A DNA stretch of 64,000 bases. It comes from Eucommia ulmoides (lineage: Eukaryota > Streptophyta > Magnoliopsida > Garryales > Eucommiaceae). The stretch covers positions 62,001 to 126,000 of the forward strand of contig JAENRU010000485.1 in assembly GCA_016647705.1 (NCBI GenBank). Reading direction: 5' to 3'. The number at the start of each line of letters is the position of its first letter. The stretch's first letter is position 1. A program made the position numbers and the translations under genes. Below are positions 48,025 through 59,818 of this stretch, in pieces. The notes below the pieces were generated by a model that was not told where the DNA came from, ran no database searches, and saw only the letters and a list, made by a program, of their open reading frames with translations.

Positions 48025-50226
48025 AACACATGAGATCGACTCTGGAATCTCTCCAGTCAGCAAATTGTTGGTGACACGATAAATGATGGTGGATAATGGA
48101 GGAATGGGTATTGATCCTTCCAGGAAGTTAGAATCAACGTTTAAGCTTTGTAGTCTCTCCCAGGGAAGAATTGAAGGAAGTTGTTCAAATCCAGTTAGAG
48201 AGTTAGAAAATGCACCCAAAAATAGCACAGACGTCTTACCAAAATCAAATATCCATATGGGTATTTGGCCATGAATGTTATTGACCAAAATCTCTAGCCA
48301 CTCCAATTCATCTTGATATTTTAAAAACTCAAAGAATGAATTTAGGTTGCAAGCGCCAAGTCCTAATGCTTTAAGCTTTGGAAAAGTAGAATTGGTAGTG
48401 GTTTGGTATAGCAAAGACAAGCCATTTACTGACAAATATAGGTTCTTTAGATCTTTGAGCTGGAGAAACAAGTTTGCATCTAATGTGCCACTCAAGTTGT
48501 TAAATTGTAAACCAAGTGTGTTGAGATTCACAAGTTTGAAAATTGATTTCGGGATCGGGCCATGGATTTCATTGTGACCGATTTCTAGTAGAGTTAATTG
48601 GGTTAGATTTCCTAGAAAAAATGGAATCTCCCCAGTCAACTGATTAATATAAAGCTGTAAAAAAGTTAGTTGAGTGAGGTTACACATAGAAGACATGATT
48701 TCTCCATAAAAATTGTTGGAGCCAAGAGTTAAGTAAGTCAGTTTTCTCTGGTTACCTATTCAGGACGCGATATTACTAGCAAGGTTATTGTCTGGATGAG
48801 GAATCTCTCCTGTTAGATGGTTAGACGAAAGATGTACTTCTTCTGGCTCGATCTGGTCACCAATGGTAGAGGGGATTGAGCCCGTCAAATTACATGAACC
48901 GAGATTCAACACGTTCAAGGACTTGAGATTTCCAATGGAATATGGTATCTTACCACCAAATCTTGTGCCACCAAGCCCCAATTTTTGAAGTGGACTTCCT
49001 CGACCAAACTCTGGTAAATAAGCTGTAAGATTTTGATTGAACCGAACACTGAGAGTCTGCAGGTTTGGAAGATGGAACAAGTTTTCTGGGAATTGACCAT
49101 ACAAATCACAATTTTTTAGCAATAGAGACGTCAAATTTGATAAATTTTCCAAGATATGGGAAAATTTAGAAGATATGGTTACCTGAGACAAAGAAAGCAC
49201 TTTCAGGCCAGTTAAGTTAGGTGGCGTTTGGTAACCGTTTTTGTTTTCATTCCAGCAGTGGGATAGGAATGGAATGGGATGGGATGAGAATTTTTTTTTT
49301 TCTTGGGAAGAGAATTGTGTTTGGTAACGATTTTATCCTAAAATCTTTTTTTTTTTTTTTTTTGGCCGGACGGCAGTGGCGCCGTCGCCGGCCGGACAGC
49401 GGTGGCTCCGGCGCCGGCGATGCCAGGACGGCGGTGGCTCCAACGCCGGCAACAGCCGGACGGCAATGGCGCCTGCACCGGCGACAGTCGGACAGTGGTG
49501 GCTGGTGGGTGACAAAGGCCGGAAAGTTTCCGCCCGGACGGTGACCGGCGACGGTCACCGGAGAGCCGCCACCGATGGCCGGCGGTGGGTGAACAATGAC
49601 TGTATGTTTTGGTAATGGAATGAGAATAATGAGAAACAATTTTTTTTTTGTTTCTCATTTCTTAAGAAAAAAATAAGCACAATTCTCAAATGAGAATGAA
49701 ATGGAAACGGAAACAAAAATTACCAAACGCTATTCCCAAACAGAATTCCCAAAAATCTAGGAATGGAATGGGAATTTCTGGAATGGAAATGGTTACCAAA
49801 CGAGGCCTTATAAACCAGATTCATTAGAGTTTGTCTTTCAAGTTTCAAGAGAAGTTCATTAGACAAAGAAATCGAAATTCGCAGACAATGGTAACTAGCT
49901 TAGACAGCTCCGAGATTTCTGGAAGGACTTCCCCTGAGAATACAAATCCAGATAGATTAAGACTGTTTAGACTCGAAAATAACCAATTGCTGTTGGGATT
50001 CCCAAGTAATTCAGTTTATTATTGGCGAGATTAAGCCTCTGGAGGTGAACAAGGCGAACAAGGCTGCTACTGGAGTTGATGGATCCGTAGAGAAGACTGC
50101 GATTGTGGTCATGGCCAATCACATGACCAGTGTATTCATCACACTCAACGCCATCCTAGGAGCAGCAATTGGTGCTATTCCCCTCAAGTATCCATGAATT
50201 AACCTTAGGATATGCAGAAGGATCGA
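48025..50226 (-). pseudogene. Truncated paralogue of the LRR receptor-like gene
   Basis: Matches the receptor gene at 3944-6989 from the N-cap (50226, near the codons for YPKVDSWM) to the middle repeats (48025, matching 5093). The signal peptide, last repeats, membrane helix and tail are gone, with sharp breakpoints at both ends. A 588-bp MITE splits it at the NLTGL codons (49220-49807). Other damage: a Trp codon turned TGA near 48758, an LRR-sized deletion near 48797, and a missing repeat between 48690 and 48720. It keeps a single unduplicated TCTCAGGTAACC segment where the intact gene has the 91-bp duplication. Confidence 0.88.
49220..49807. mobile_element. Tourist-like MITE (PIF/Harbinger), 588 bp
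   Basis: TTA target duplications lie at 49217-49219 and 49808-49810. The ends are GGTGGCGTTTGGTAACC and, inverted, GGCCTCGTTTGGTAACC, followed by GGAATGGAATGGG-type subterminal repeats at both sides. The middle (49365-49590) is a GC-rich run of GGACGGCGGTGGC-like repeats, which gives many overlapping meaningless frames. It has no transposase. It interrupts the receptor pseudogene. Confidence 0.92.
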
Positions 50227-50362
50227 GATGGCGAGTACACATATTCGGGAAAGATAGGGCGAGTACGAATGATACAACCAATGCAGTTGGTCATCATTTG
50301 CAACATAAGAACAACTGCATAACGCTATATACAGAAACAGACGTGAAGTATCAAACGAAAAA

Positions 50363-53003
50363 GGGTTAATTAAACTTTACCCCCTTGTGGTTTGGCCCAT
50401 TTACACTTTACCTCCTTGTAGTTTAAATGTCACCACTTACCCCCCTGTGGTCTTAGGCCTAAGTGCAAATCTAAAACTTTCTGTCAAAGTTGATAGAAGT
50501 ATGGCTCATGCGCGAGTTATGCGGATGGGCGTGTTTTTTGTGTTTTTTTTTCCTTCCAAAATACCTTTTTCTTGTTACCATTTTACCCTCCATAAGTCTC
50601 TATAACAAAATACAATTTCTTGTTCCCATTTTCCTTCCAAAATACATTTTTTTTGTTCCAATTTTCCTCATTATTTTTATTTATATCTTCTTCAAAATAC
50701 ACAATTTCATTAAAATACACCATGTTAATATATCCAAACATATCAAAATACATAAAACAAAATTACATTTCATCATGATGTACCATAATATGAAACAAAT
50801 ATAAAAAAAATCTATTTTCAATTACATTATAATATCAATTTAAATTACATTATTTCACCATAATAATTCTTAATTTATTATTTATTTTCAAGACTTCAGT
50901 CATTATTATATCAATTTTTTTAATTTAAAATTAATCTTATTAATTTCATTTGATTATTCAAATATCACATTTTTTTATTCAAGTATTTATTGATTTTTAT
51001 GCCTTTTAATTAATATTACTTATTTATTAAAAATCTATTTTCAGCACTGAATGCATCTATAAATAAAGTCAAGGGTCAATTTATTAAATCTGAATACAAT
51101 GATAACTAAATAAAAATTCTAGTGATTAATTCAAAATTAAAATATAAATTGACAGGTGATAATATAATTTATTTCCATACCCAGAACACTTAATATGGAG
51201 TTACAGATCATCTTCTCTCTTTAGGATTTTGTAACCAAATCATCTCTCTACTATCGACAACTACAATTTTAAAACATAATCCTGTGTATTGATCAATTCC
51301 CAAATCCACAAATACAATTTTTCAATTCCCAAATCCACAATAAAAATACTAGCTTTAAAAGGTATATTGACAACAATATCCATCTCGAGAAATACAACAT
51401 GCATTTTTCCATAGATTAAAGAGTTGTTTGTTTGTCGTCTTATACATTATTTGGCACTCTTCACCATCCTCTTGCGGATCAATTGCAATATAAAAAAAAT
51501 ATATATATATACAAAAATGGAAAAAAAAAATGAACAAAAAAAACGCAAACCGGCAGATAAATTAAATACCTAGAACAAAAAAAAAACATTTTTAGTTTTT
51601 GTTTTAGGCAGAAACACGCAGTCCAATAACCCAGAACCAAGAAAAATCGATCAAAAAATCAAAGGAAAAAAGGGTAGAGAATAATAGATCCAAGTAAATA
51701 AGACACAAGAAGAGGATATACATTACCAGAACAAATAAATGTGAAAACCACATGACTGCTCATAGGGGGAGAATAAGAATAAAAACTAGCAGGAAAAAAA
51801 AAATCTCCACGGAGAAGTTAAAAAGATGAACTTTGAAAAACTCACAGAGAATCACCATCTAAGGTGACCCATCCTTCAATTTACTGTTGCATAACCTAAG
51901 AAACGAATACCCAGAAGAACACGAAACATAGTGAAATATATATCGAGAGAGATTCTTCCCCCACCCACCCAAAGATTTAAACTTAATTTTATTTGAACTC
52001 ACCAACTACGATACTCGGTGACCCACGAACGATTGAAGCTTTTTAAAGAGATGAGAACCTCTTGACTGAATCTACTAACTAAAGCAGTGAAAGGGCCTTA
52101 ATCATGAACGGAGTAGGGTAGAGAGAGAAAGAGAGGGCTTAAAAATTCTAGTGATTAATACAAGAATCGTCTAAAGTTTGATTGACCTTTGATCTGCAAC
52201 TTAAATCTGGAATCGTGCTAACCGAGACGACCACTAATGAAAGAAAAACACAGGACACAAGAACAGAAATAGGATATTCTTCGCCAGAACTCCGATCTGC
52301 AACAACAGTTGGAAGATGAATTTGAAAAACAAGGCACACATCCCAAGCCACAACTTCTCTCTATTTTAACAACGATTTCATGTCCCTAAACCCTAAATCG
52401 ATTTTAGCAACGAAATAAAAATTGAATCATGAAATCGATTTTAGTAAGGAAATCAAAATAGAGAGTGAGAGAGAGTTAGCTTACACATGACGGTAAAGAC
52501 AACGACCATGGTGGTGGTGGAGACGACGAAGATGGCGGTGAAGACGACAATGCGGCGGTGGCTAGAGAAGACGACAACGGCGGCGGTGGCTGGAGAAGGC
52601 GACGGTGATTTGTTGGCGATAGAGATGATCTCAATGGCGGCGACGATCTCGTACAGATCCGACCACCGCCAGGTGTGGCCATCTAGATCCGACCTCGCCA
52701 CGACCAACGGCGACCAAAGAAGGAGAGCGAGAAGGAGGCTGGAAACAAAGAGAGACAAGAGATAGAGCTTTTTTTCTTGGATGGTGAGAAAAATGGAAAG
52801 GAGCTAAGGGTTAATTACACTTTACACCCCAATAATTGTGAATAAGTATGGAAGGACAAAATCGACATTTTATATTTTCCGTCAACAGAGTTAGCATTAC
52901 ACTTAGGTCCACAAACCACAGGAGGGTAAGTGGCGATGTTCAAACCACAAGGGGGTAAAGTGCAAATGGGTCAAACCACAGGGGAATAAAATGTAATTAA
53001 CCC
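50363..53003. mobile_element. Non-autonomous MULE-like element, 2.64 kb
   Basis: The inverted ends of about 100 bp begin GGGTTAATTAAACTTTACC and, inverted, GGGTTAATTACATTTTATTCC. Each carries several CCCCTTGTGGTTT boxes. Flanks are AACGAAAAA (50354-50362) and AACAAAAAA (53004-53012), 8 of 9 matching, which fits a MULE duplication with one change. No transposase is seen. 52440-52790 holds a GACGACGAAGATGGCGG-like repeat that yields false frames on both strands; the rest is AT-rich and uninformative. Confidence 0.75.
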
Positions 53004-53163
53004 AACAAAAAATTAAGTATCAAACAAAAAATTAAGTTATAAGATAAAGCTACAAGAGGAACACCAATAATATTGACTCCTAATTACCTTATCTCCAGAA
53101 ACCATAATTCATTATCTTCCTCCCCTCAAAAAAAAAAAAAAAAGAAAGAAAAAAGAAAAAAGA

Positions 53164-53180
53164 AAAATAAAATAAATAAA

Positions 53181-53245
<65 letters not shown>

Positions 53246-53247
53246 GT
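53164..53247. repeat. Compound (TA)n(TG)n microsatellite
   Basis: An A-rich AAATAAAA stretch leads into about 11 TA and then about 21 TG dinucleotides. Confidence 0.95.
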
Positions 53248-53317
53248 TCTATTCCATTTCTAACAGTTCATATTAAATGACATAGAAAATGGACAAAACT
53301 AACATGCAGGCTCACAC

Positions 53318-53430
53318 CTCCATAACGTAATGAATATTCCTAGTAATTTCAAAGACTGCATCAAGTCCTCCAAGCTCTTGCAATTTCTCCTTGAAACTAC
53401 CTCCTGCCTTCCACACAGTGCCAGAGGTGT
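53318..53430 (-). pseudogene. WAPL-like exon (downstream piece)
   Basis: WAPL releases cohesin from chromosomes. This exon reads DTSGTVWKAGGSFKEKLQELGG then LDAVFE, matching the plant WAPL segment DTSGxVxKTGGNFKEKLRELGGLDAV as I recall it. It has a CACTCACTCAG acceptor and a GAG/GTGTGAG donor. Its first two bases complete the split Asp codon of the exon ending at 58072, with a hAT element in the intervening intron. No later WAPL exons occur to the left, so it is an orphan fragment. Confidence 0.75.
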
Positions 53431-54010
53431 CTGAGTGAGTGCAAATCAAAAGAGAAATTCAGACCCCCAAAAAACATGCAAGGGATTTGAAATAATGAAT
53501 AATATCAGGTAAGACGAATTAACATGCTCAAAACACCACATTTTCAGCGTTCATGAACACACATGCAACTTGATTTCATTATTTCAGTAAAGATAAGCTC
53601 GCTTGAATATCCTCGCGCAATTTTATAAGGACAAAAATTGGCTTGAAGCCCTTTTCAGTAGGAAAAAAAAAAAACATACATACCAACAATTCCAGTAGTG
53701 TCGTACACAAATGCAGAAGCAGGCATCAGCTTAATTCAGAGCTACATTTTAATTGGTTCAAACAGACATTACTTGAGCAAAAGTACTCTTGTAAATTTTT
53801 TTTAAAAAAAATGAAAATCATTCAAATATATATAAAAGAAAAGAAAAAGGAATTAAAGTGTTTCTTTTTTGTTTCATCTTTCTTTTTATTTTTAGCCTTT
53901 TGTTTCTGGTTTATTACTCAAGATTTTTTTTTTTTTTTTTTTTTTTCTATAATCACCATACACAAAAACTAAATAAAATCAATTAAAAAAAAATAAAATA
54001 AATAGTATGG
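53431..54010. other. Intron-like sequence of the WAPL fragment
   Basis: AT-rich DNA between the orphan WAPL exon and the hAT insertion, with A runs near 53660 and a T22-like run at 53925-53946. No other exon could be recognised. Confidence 0.5.
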
Positions 54011-54374
54011 AGCAAATGCTAGGAAGCACGGACACTCCGCCAGGAGTAGAGTGTCGGTGTCCGACACATGTCGGACCGTGTCAGATTTTTTTTTTATTTT
54101 TTTTGAAGTCCGACACACCTCCCTCGCGTGTTGGAAACTTCGCGGGGCCGTGTCGCAATTTTTTTTTTTAGGGGTGATTTGTGTAATATTTTACTAACCC
54201 TAGTTGTAAAAATACCCATTACCGATCTGTTCAGCCAAATCAGCCGCTAGCTACCCTTCTCCTTCTTGCGATTCTTCTCCTTCTTTGAATCAAATTCTTC
54301 ATTTGAGCACGATTCAGTCTGATCTTCCAGGAATCAAGTTCGATTCGACCTTCAAGCACGATTCGACCTTCAAG

Positions 54375-54620
54375 TCTTGCTTCGGTTTTTTGCTCTGTTC
54401 GCGGTCTGTTCGTGGTCTGTTCCTGTTTTGATTGCCGGTTGGTTTCTGCTTCGGTTTTTTGCTCTGTTCAACTTCAACCTTCAAGCTCTGTTCGCGGCTG
54501 TTCCTGCTTCGGTTTTTTGCTCTGTTTGCGGCTGTTCCTGCTTCGGTTTTTTGTTCTGTTCGTGGTTTGTTTGCGGTCTGTTCGTGGCTGTTCCTGCTTC
54601 GGTTTGTTCCTCTCTCTCTT
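54375..54620 (+). repeat. Minisatellite in the hAT leader
   Basis: About five imperfect units of TTCCTGCTTCGGTTTTTTGC plus TCTGTTCGCGG. The open frames reading FFALF and CSVCG here are products of the repeat, 450 bp or more before the transposase start. Confidence 0.85.
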
Positions 54621-55089
54621 TATTGTTCTGTTTATTATTTATTTGTTTCATTTCTGATCTTATTTCTGTTTATAATGTTTATATTATGTGTTTCATTCAA
54701 TTTTTGTTCATGTTTCATTCAATTTCAGTTCATGGCATTTCTGATCTTGTTTCTATTTATATTGTTTATTAATTAAAGATAACCATTTGATAAAACCCAC
54801 TGTTGAAACTTGAAAGTCTGTTATTTTAGGATCATCAATGCAACATGTGCTTAAGAATCAACCATTAATCTAAAATGTTGATTATATTCATGAATGTAAA
54901 ATGGGTTGTTGACTTGTTGTTTATTTGTTTATACTTTACTGTCATTACCAGTGGCAGTGGCAGTGTTACAATGTATATATTTCCATCGTCCAACTTGAGA
55001 AAACTACAAAGTACAAACATTTATTTTAAAACTCTTTCTAATTGTTTTTATCTTTTTTTACTTCTCTTTCTAATTTTTTTTTAAGGAAT

Positions 55090-57401
55090 ATGAGTGCATT
55101 TTCTAGTGAGGAAGGGATGAATAAAACCTCCCAAAATGAGGATGCATTAAGACCCCTATGGAAATATGTGACAATAATTGAAAAGGGAAAAAAAGTCGGA
55201 GGAAATGTTTCTTTTCAGTGTAATTACTGTCAAAAAAACTTTCAGGGGTCATATTCAAGGGTCAAGGCACACTTGTTGAAATTACCAGGTGCTGAGATTT
55301 CCTCGTGTAAAAGTCTTACCTCAACATCTTGGTGAAATGAAACAGTTAAGTGAGGAAGCTGAAATGAAGAAAGTTAATGCAATGCTTAAGAAAATCCCAT
55401 TGCCATCATCGTCTAGTCATGTCTCTAATGATTCAAGCCATGGTGCAAGTATGGGATTGGGTGGCCTTACTTTGTTTAAACTCGAAGGTTATCCATCAAG
55501 AAAAAAGAAAAGGTGACGGAAGCACGGCCATAGAAAAGACATTTAATATTCAGTGTAGAGAAGAATTACACGGTGAGATTGCTAGAATGTTTTATTCCGG
55601 AGGATTGCCATTTCATTTTGCAAGAAATCCGTATTATGCGAGTTCTTATTCGTTCACCGCAAATCACAATATTTCTGGTTATTTGCCTCCTGTTTATAAT
55701 ATGTTGAGAACAACATTGCTTTAAAAGGAGAGGGCAAACATCGAGAGATTATTGCAGCCAATTAAAAGCACTTGGAGACATAAGGGGGTGACAATTGTTT
55801 GTGATGGATGGTCTGATCCGCAAAGAAGGCCTCTCATAAATTTCATGGCGGTTACAGAAAGTGGTCCTATGTTCCTTAGGGCAACTAATTGCGAGGGTGA
55901 ATATAAGGATAAATGGTTTATTTCTGAGGAAATTCTCAAAGTCATTGCGGAGGTGGGGCCTACAAATGTTGTTCAAGTGATAACCGACAATACCCCAGTT
56001 TGTAAAGCTGCTGGATTACTGGTTGAGAGTAAATATCCGCACATATTTTGGACGCCATGCGTTGTGCACACTCTTAATTTGGCTTTAAAAAATATTTGTT
56101 CAGCCAAAAATACGGAGGCAAATGAGGTTGCTTTCGAAGAGTGTAATTGGATAACAGATGTTGCAGATGAAGTCATGATGATAAAGAATTTCATTACGAA
56201 TCATTCTATGAGATTATCCGTTTTTAATGAATTTGTCCCTCTCAAGTTGCTTGCCATTGCTGAAACACGGTTTGCTTCAGTAATTGTCATGTTGAAACGA
56301 TTTAAACTCATTAAGTGTGGACTTCAAGCAATGGCCATTAGTGAAAAATGGAATTGTTATAGAGAGGATGATACAAACAAAGCTCAATTTGTTAAAGAGA
56401 AGGTGTTTAGTGATTTGTGGTGGGACAAGATTGATTATATTCTTTCTTTTACCTGTCCAATTTATAATATGTTGAGGATGGCGGATACGGATAAACCTTG
56501 TCTTCATTGGATTTATGAAGAGTGGGATAGTATGATTGAAAAAACAAAAAAGATCATTTATCGGTACAAAGGGAAGCAAGATCACGAAGAGTCAAGTTTT
56601 TTTTTCCAGTGGTCTACAATATTTTACTTGATCGATGGACTAGAAGCAATACCCCTCTCCATTGCTTGGCACATTCACTCAATCCTAGGTAATTAATTAT
56701 TAACTTCGATTACTTTTTAATTTAGATTATATTTTTTGACTCCTTAAACTTCATATGTATCTATATATTGTACTTATTTTTTTCTTTTCAATAGATACTA
56801 TAGTGAAGCATGGTTACAAGAGCTCGCTAATCGAATTGCCCCGCACAAGGATAAGGAGATTTCAAAAGAGAGAAAAACATGCCTAAAACGTCTTTTTCCA
56901 AATTTAGAAGATTTGAAGAAGATATATATAGAATTTGCAAAATTTTCAACTTGCATGGAAGCTTTCTCAGAATATGATTCCGTAAGTCAAAGAGATGATA
57001 TGGAACCTAAATTTTGGTGGGCTACCCATGGCTCTTCTACACCTATGCTTCAAACTATCGCTTTAAGACTACTTGGGCATCCTTCTTCTTCCTTGTGTTG
57101 TGAGCATAATTGGAGTACATATTCTTTCATTCACTCAGTGAGAAGAAATAAATTGGCTCCTGAACGTGCCGAAGATTTAGTATTTGTGCACAATAACCTT
57201 AGGCTTTTATCAAGGAAAAAATCACAATACATGGAAGGGGATAACAAGATGTGGGATATTGGAGAGGATGCTTTTGATCAAATGGATGGTATTGGGCTTC
57301 TTTCGGTTGCTAATTTGTCCCTTGATGAACCGGATTTTGAGGCAGTCTTATTCATTGATGACGGATGCGAAGATGACAATCAACCAATTGACCTCGAGTG
57401 A
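55090..57401 (+). pseudogene. hAT transposase (BED finger, DUF659, dimerisation domain)
   Basis: The ATG at 55090 (MSAFSSEEGMNK) starts a BED zinc finger (FQCNYCQKNFQGSYSRVKAHLL). DUF659 follows (GLPFHFARNPYY, VTIVCDGWSDPQRRPLINFM, VITDNTPVCKAAG, FWTPCVVHTLNLALK). The C-terminal dimerisation domain reads FWWATHGSSTPMLQTIALRLL and EHNWSTYSFIHSVRRNKL, ending at 57401. A GT-AG intron (about 56690-56795) splits NPR/YYSEAWL. Disabling changes: frameshifts near 55300, near 55510 and at the T9 run near 56600, and a TAA at 55722. With roughly four breaks it is inactive but not ancient. Confidence 0.92.
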
Positions 57402-57634
57402 TATTTTTTAATTTTGGAATTATTTTGTAAGAATATTTTTAACTTGATGTTTTTTGTGGAATGATTAACTTGATAGTTTTTGTGGAATGAATTTACTTGC
57501 TAGTTATGTGTATATATATTTCGTTAGTTATGCTATAGATGTGTCCCCGCCGTGTCCGTGTCGGGATTTTTAAAAAATTGTGGTGTCGCCGTGTCCGTGT
57601 CGCGTGTCCGTATCCGTGCTTCCTAGAGCAAATG

Positions 57635-58071
57635 TAAAAAAAAAAAAAAAAAAGGGGGGGGGGGGGGAGGGGGGAGAAGTAGAAACTTAAAAATAAAAAC
57701 AAACAAAAACAATATATATTTTTTGTTGCAAGTGTATTTTTGTCAACAAAATGTAATAAGCGGTGTCCTCATATTTTATTAAAATGACCAGGGATGTCAT
57801 TGACAATTTGGCATTTGTCAAAATGACCCTCAAATATATCATATGATAATAAGAAAGAAATTATGAACTGCAATTGTTTCTTTTGAGATAAAATTATACC
57901 ACTTCTTGTACGAAATTTACACACGAATTTCAAGTTCGCAAAACAAGAACCTCAAAGAAGCAACAGAAAGCAAAGGCAAGAGGTAACAAAGGAAAAACGT
58001 GATTTCTTAACAATATGAAATGGGACCCATCTACTTGAAATATGAAATGCATGAGATGGTGCGAAATAAAC
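57635..58071. other. Intron-like sequence between hAT and WAPL exon
   Basis: Starts with an A18G17-like run (57637-57668). The rest is AT-rich, without a reading frame, and fits the intron into which the hAT inserted. Confidence 0.5.
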
Positions 58072-58411
58072 CTTCAAGAGAAATGGTAGATAGGCAAGCT
58101 TTCTCCATTGTCAACAAAGCAATCAACTTTGGACTCAGCTCAGGCTTTACAATTCCCTAATTATCTCCACATCTGGATTTCATTTCCTTGGAATTGACAA
58201 GAACCTCTTCAACCTTCGACATAATTTCAGCGGAGGTAGAATCAACTCCTTTATTTGCATCTTGCAAAATATCAGCATCTTTGCGTAGCGCTAGAAGCTT
58301 AGAGCCAATTGTCGGTGCTTTATTTTTGGTAACATTAGAGGTGAGTGGTTTCAACAATCTTATTAGAAAATTGATTCAACTTGGTGAATCCAAAAGGTGA
58401 TCATCTTGACC
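58072..58411 (-). pseudogene. WAPL-like exon, tandem copy 1
   Basis: From the acceptor TCAACTTTCAG (58412 side) it reads GQDDHLLDSPS, INFLIRLLKPL, TIGSKLLALRKDADIL, STSAEIMSKVEEVLVNSKEMKS and ELSPKLIALLTMEKACLS, then a donor at 58072. These follow the order of plant WAPL (FLIKLLKP, SRVQEILVNCKEM, KWVALLAMERACVSKIS as I recall the Arabidopsis protein). Two in-frame stops, before INFLIR and after RCGDN, break it. It splices in phase to the exon at 53318-53430. Confidence 0.8.
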
Positions 58412-58436
58412 CTGAAAGTTGAGAAAAGCTTAATCT

Positions 58437-58697
58437 AAAGCGGAAACTGATTTCCTTAATATCCTCAAAATTCGGGATCAGCGATTCACGTGAGGTCTTC
58501 TCTTCATTGCTGTTAGCCAATCCGCCGTCTCCAGTTGACTCCTCGTCGGAATCACTGTCAAAATCACTCTCACTCTCGCTCGAGCTGCTGCCGCCGCCAC
58601 CATGGAAAAGGGTCTCTGCTTGCTCGGAGAAAAACCCCGGCTTCTTGAACCTTCCTTGCCAGAATCTCGAGATTTCGTATCGAGCTACCGACGCCAT
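58437..58697 (-). CDS. Unidentified acidic Ser-rich N-terminal ORF, copy 1
   Basis: ATG at 58697: MASVARYEISRFWQGRFKKP, then a Ser/Asp/Glu run (SSSSESESDFDSDSDEES). The frame runs into a probable intron before the WAPL exon at 58411. The acidic low-complexity part makes homology uncertain, and I do not recognise the family. The ORF starts about 150 bp downstream of a copia LTR end in the same orientation and is followed by a WAPL exon, so a chimeric transcript is possible. Confidence 0.4.
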
Positions 58698-58844
58698 TTC
58701 ACTCGTAACTCATTTAATGCATTGTCTTTCCTGGCTACCAGGTAGGCAGATCGGGAAGATGACCGCATTCTGCGGGAAATGGTGGGATAAGGGCTCTCTT
58801 TTCCAATTTGCTTCTCTTTGTGGAAACATGAACATGTATTGATG

Positions 58845-59225
58845 TTATGAGAAAGAGATACATATAATACAACGTTATAAACAAGTATTTATAGGGGAAA
58901 TGAGGGTTAAGATTTTATCCTAATGGGCCAAGTGGGTCAAGCCCATTATTACATTAACTTCTCTCCTTAAAGTCAAGGCGGTAAGTGGGAGGTGAACTTG
59001 AGTTTAAAAACCAGATAGTGAAAACGTCCGGGTGGATGAGCCTTAGTGAAAATGTCTGTTATCTGATCGACTGAACTAACGGATTATAGACAAACGGTAT
59101 TCTGGAGAATATGATGACGGATGAAGTGGCAATCAGTCTTGATGTATTTTATACGCTCGTGAAAAACATCATTGTGAGCGATCTGAATAGCACTCCTATA
59201 TACCATTGTATTTTTGTATCACTTT
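58845..59225 (-). mobile_element. Ty1/copia 3' end fossil (duplicated fragment)
   Basis: Duplicate of the 3' LTR and adjoining sequence at 59940-60320, carried by the local tandem duplication. It keeps a TATAAATA box (minus strand, 58886-58893). It is a fragment, not a separate insertion. Confidence 0.7.
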
Positions 59226-59261
59226 TCATAATATTAATTCATGATTCATTCTCCCACTTTT

Positions 59262-59515
59262 CAATTATCTCCGCATCTGGATTTCATTTCCTTGGAATTG
59301 ACAAGAACCTCTTCAACCTTCGACATAATTTCAGCGGAGGTAGAATCAACTCCTTTATTAGCATCTTGCAAATTATCAGCATCTTTGCGTAGCCCTAGAA
59401 GCTTAGAGCCAATTGTCGGTGCTTTATTTTTGGTAACATTAGAGGTGAGTGGTTTCAACCACCTTATTAGAAAATTGACGCAACTTGGTAAATCCAAAAG
59501 GTGATCATCTTGACC
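59262..59515 (-). pseudogene. WAPL-like exon, tandem copy 2 (truncated)
   Basis: Same acceptor and start as copy 1 (GQDDHLLDLPSCVNFLIRW), open through STSAEIMSKVEEVLVNSKEM. It stops matching at 59262, the duplication boundary, so the ELSPKLIALL part and the donor are absent. It lacks the stop that copy 1 has before the INFLIR residues. Confidence 0.78.
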
Positions 59516-59597
59516 CTGAAAATTGAAAAAAGCTTAATCTAAAGCGGAAACTGATTTCCTTAATATCCTCAAAATTCGGGATCAACCGATTCATGTG

Positions 59598-59818
59598 AGG
59601 TCTTCTCTTCGTCGTTGTCGGCCAATCCACCGTCTCCAGTTGACTCCTCATCTAAATCGCTGTCAAAATCACTCACTCTCGCTCGAGTTGCTCGCTCTCG
59701 CTGCTGCTGCCGCCAATGTGGAAAATGGTCTCCGCTTTCTCGGAGAAAAACCCCGGCTTCTTGTACCTTCCTTGCCGGAATCTCAAGATTTCCTATCGAG
59801 TTGCCGGAGCCATTTCAC
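59598..59818 (-). pseudogene. Acidic N-terminal ORF, copy 2 (broken)
   Basis: Matches the 58437-58697 frame (ATG near 59813, then EILRF, QGRYKKPGFFSEKAET). An early stop and a frame change in the Ser/Glu run break it. The same unknown family applies. Confidence 0.6.

Larger units (their letters stand above)
54019..57626 (+). mobile_element. hAT transposon, 3.6 kb
   Basis: Exact 8-bp target duplications AGCAAATG lie at 54011-54018 and 57627-57634. The ends are CTAGGAAGCACGGACAC and, inverted, CTAGGAAGCACGGATACGG, with GTGTCGGTGTCCGACACATG-type subterminal repeats on both sides. One transposase gene lies on the plus strand, preceded by a TTCGGTTTTTTGCTCTGTTC minisatellite. The element sits in an intron of the WAPL fragment. 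Confidence 0.95.

Noticed and set aside
49247-49658. Several overlapping Pro/Arg/Ala-rich frames on both strands
   Set aside because: They all fall on the GC-rich tandem repeats inside the MITE and have no gene structure.
52453-52765. Overlapping frames on both strands near the end of the 2.6-kb element
   Set aside because: GACGAC/GGCGGT triplet repeats give open frames in every phase; no homology is seen.
54377-54776. Phe/Cys-rich frames before the hAT transposase
   Set aside because: They are produced by the leader minisatellite, differ between phases and lack motifs.
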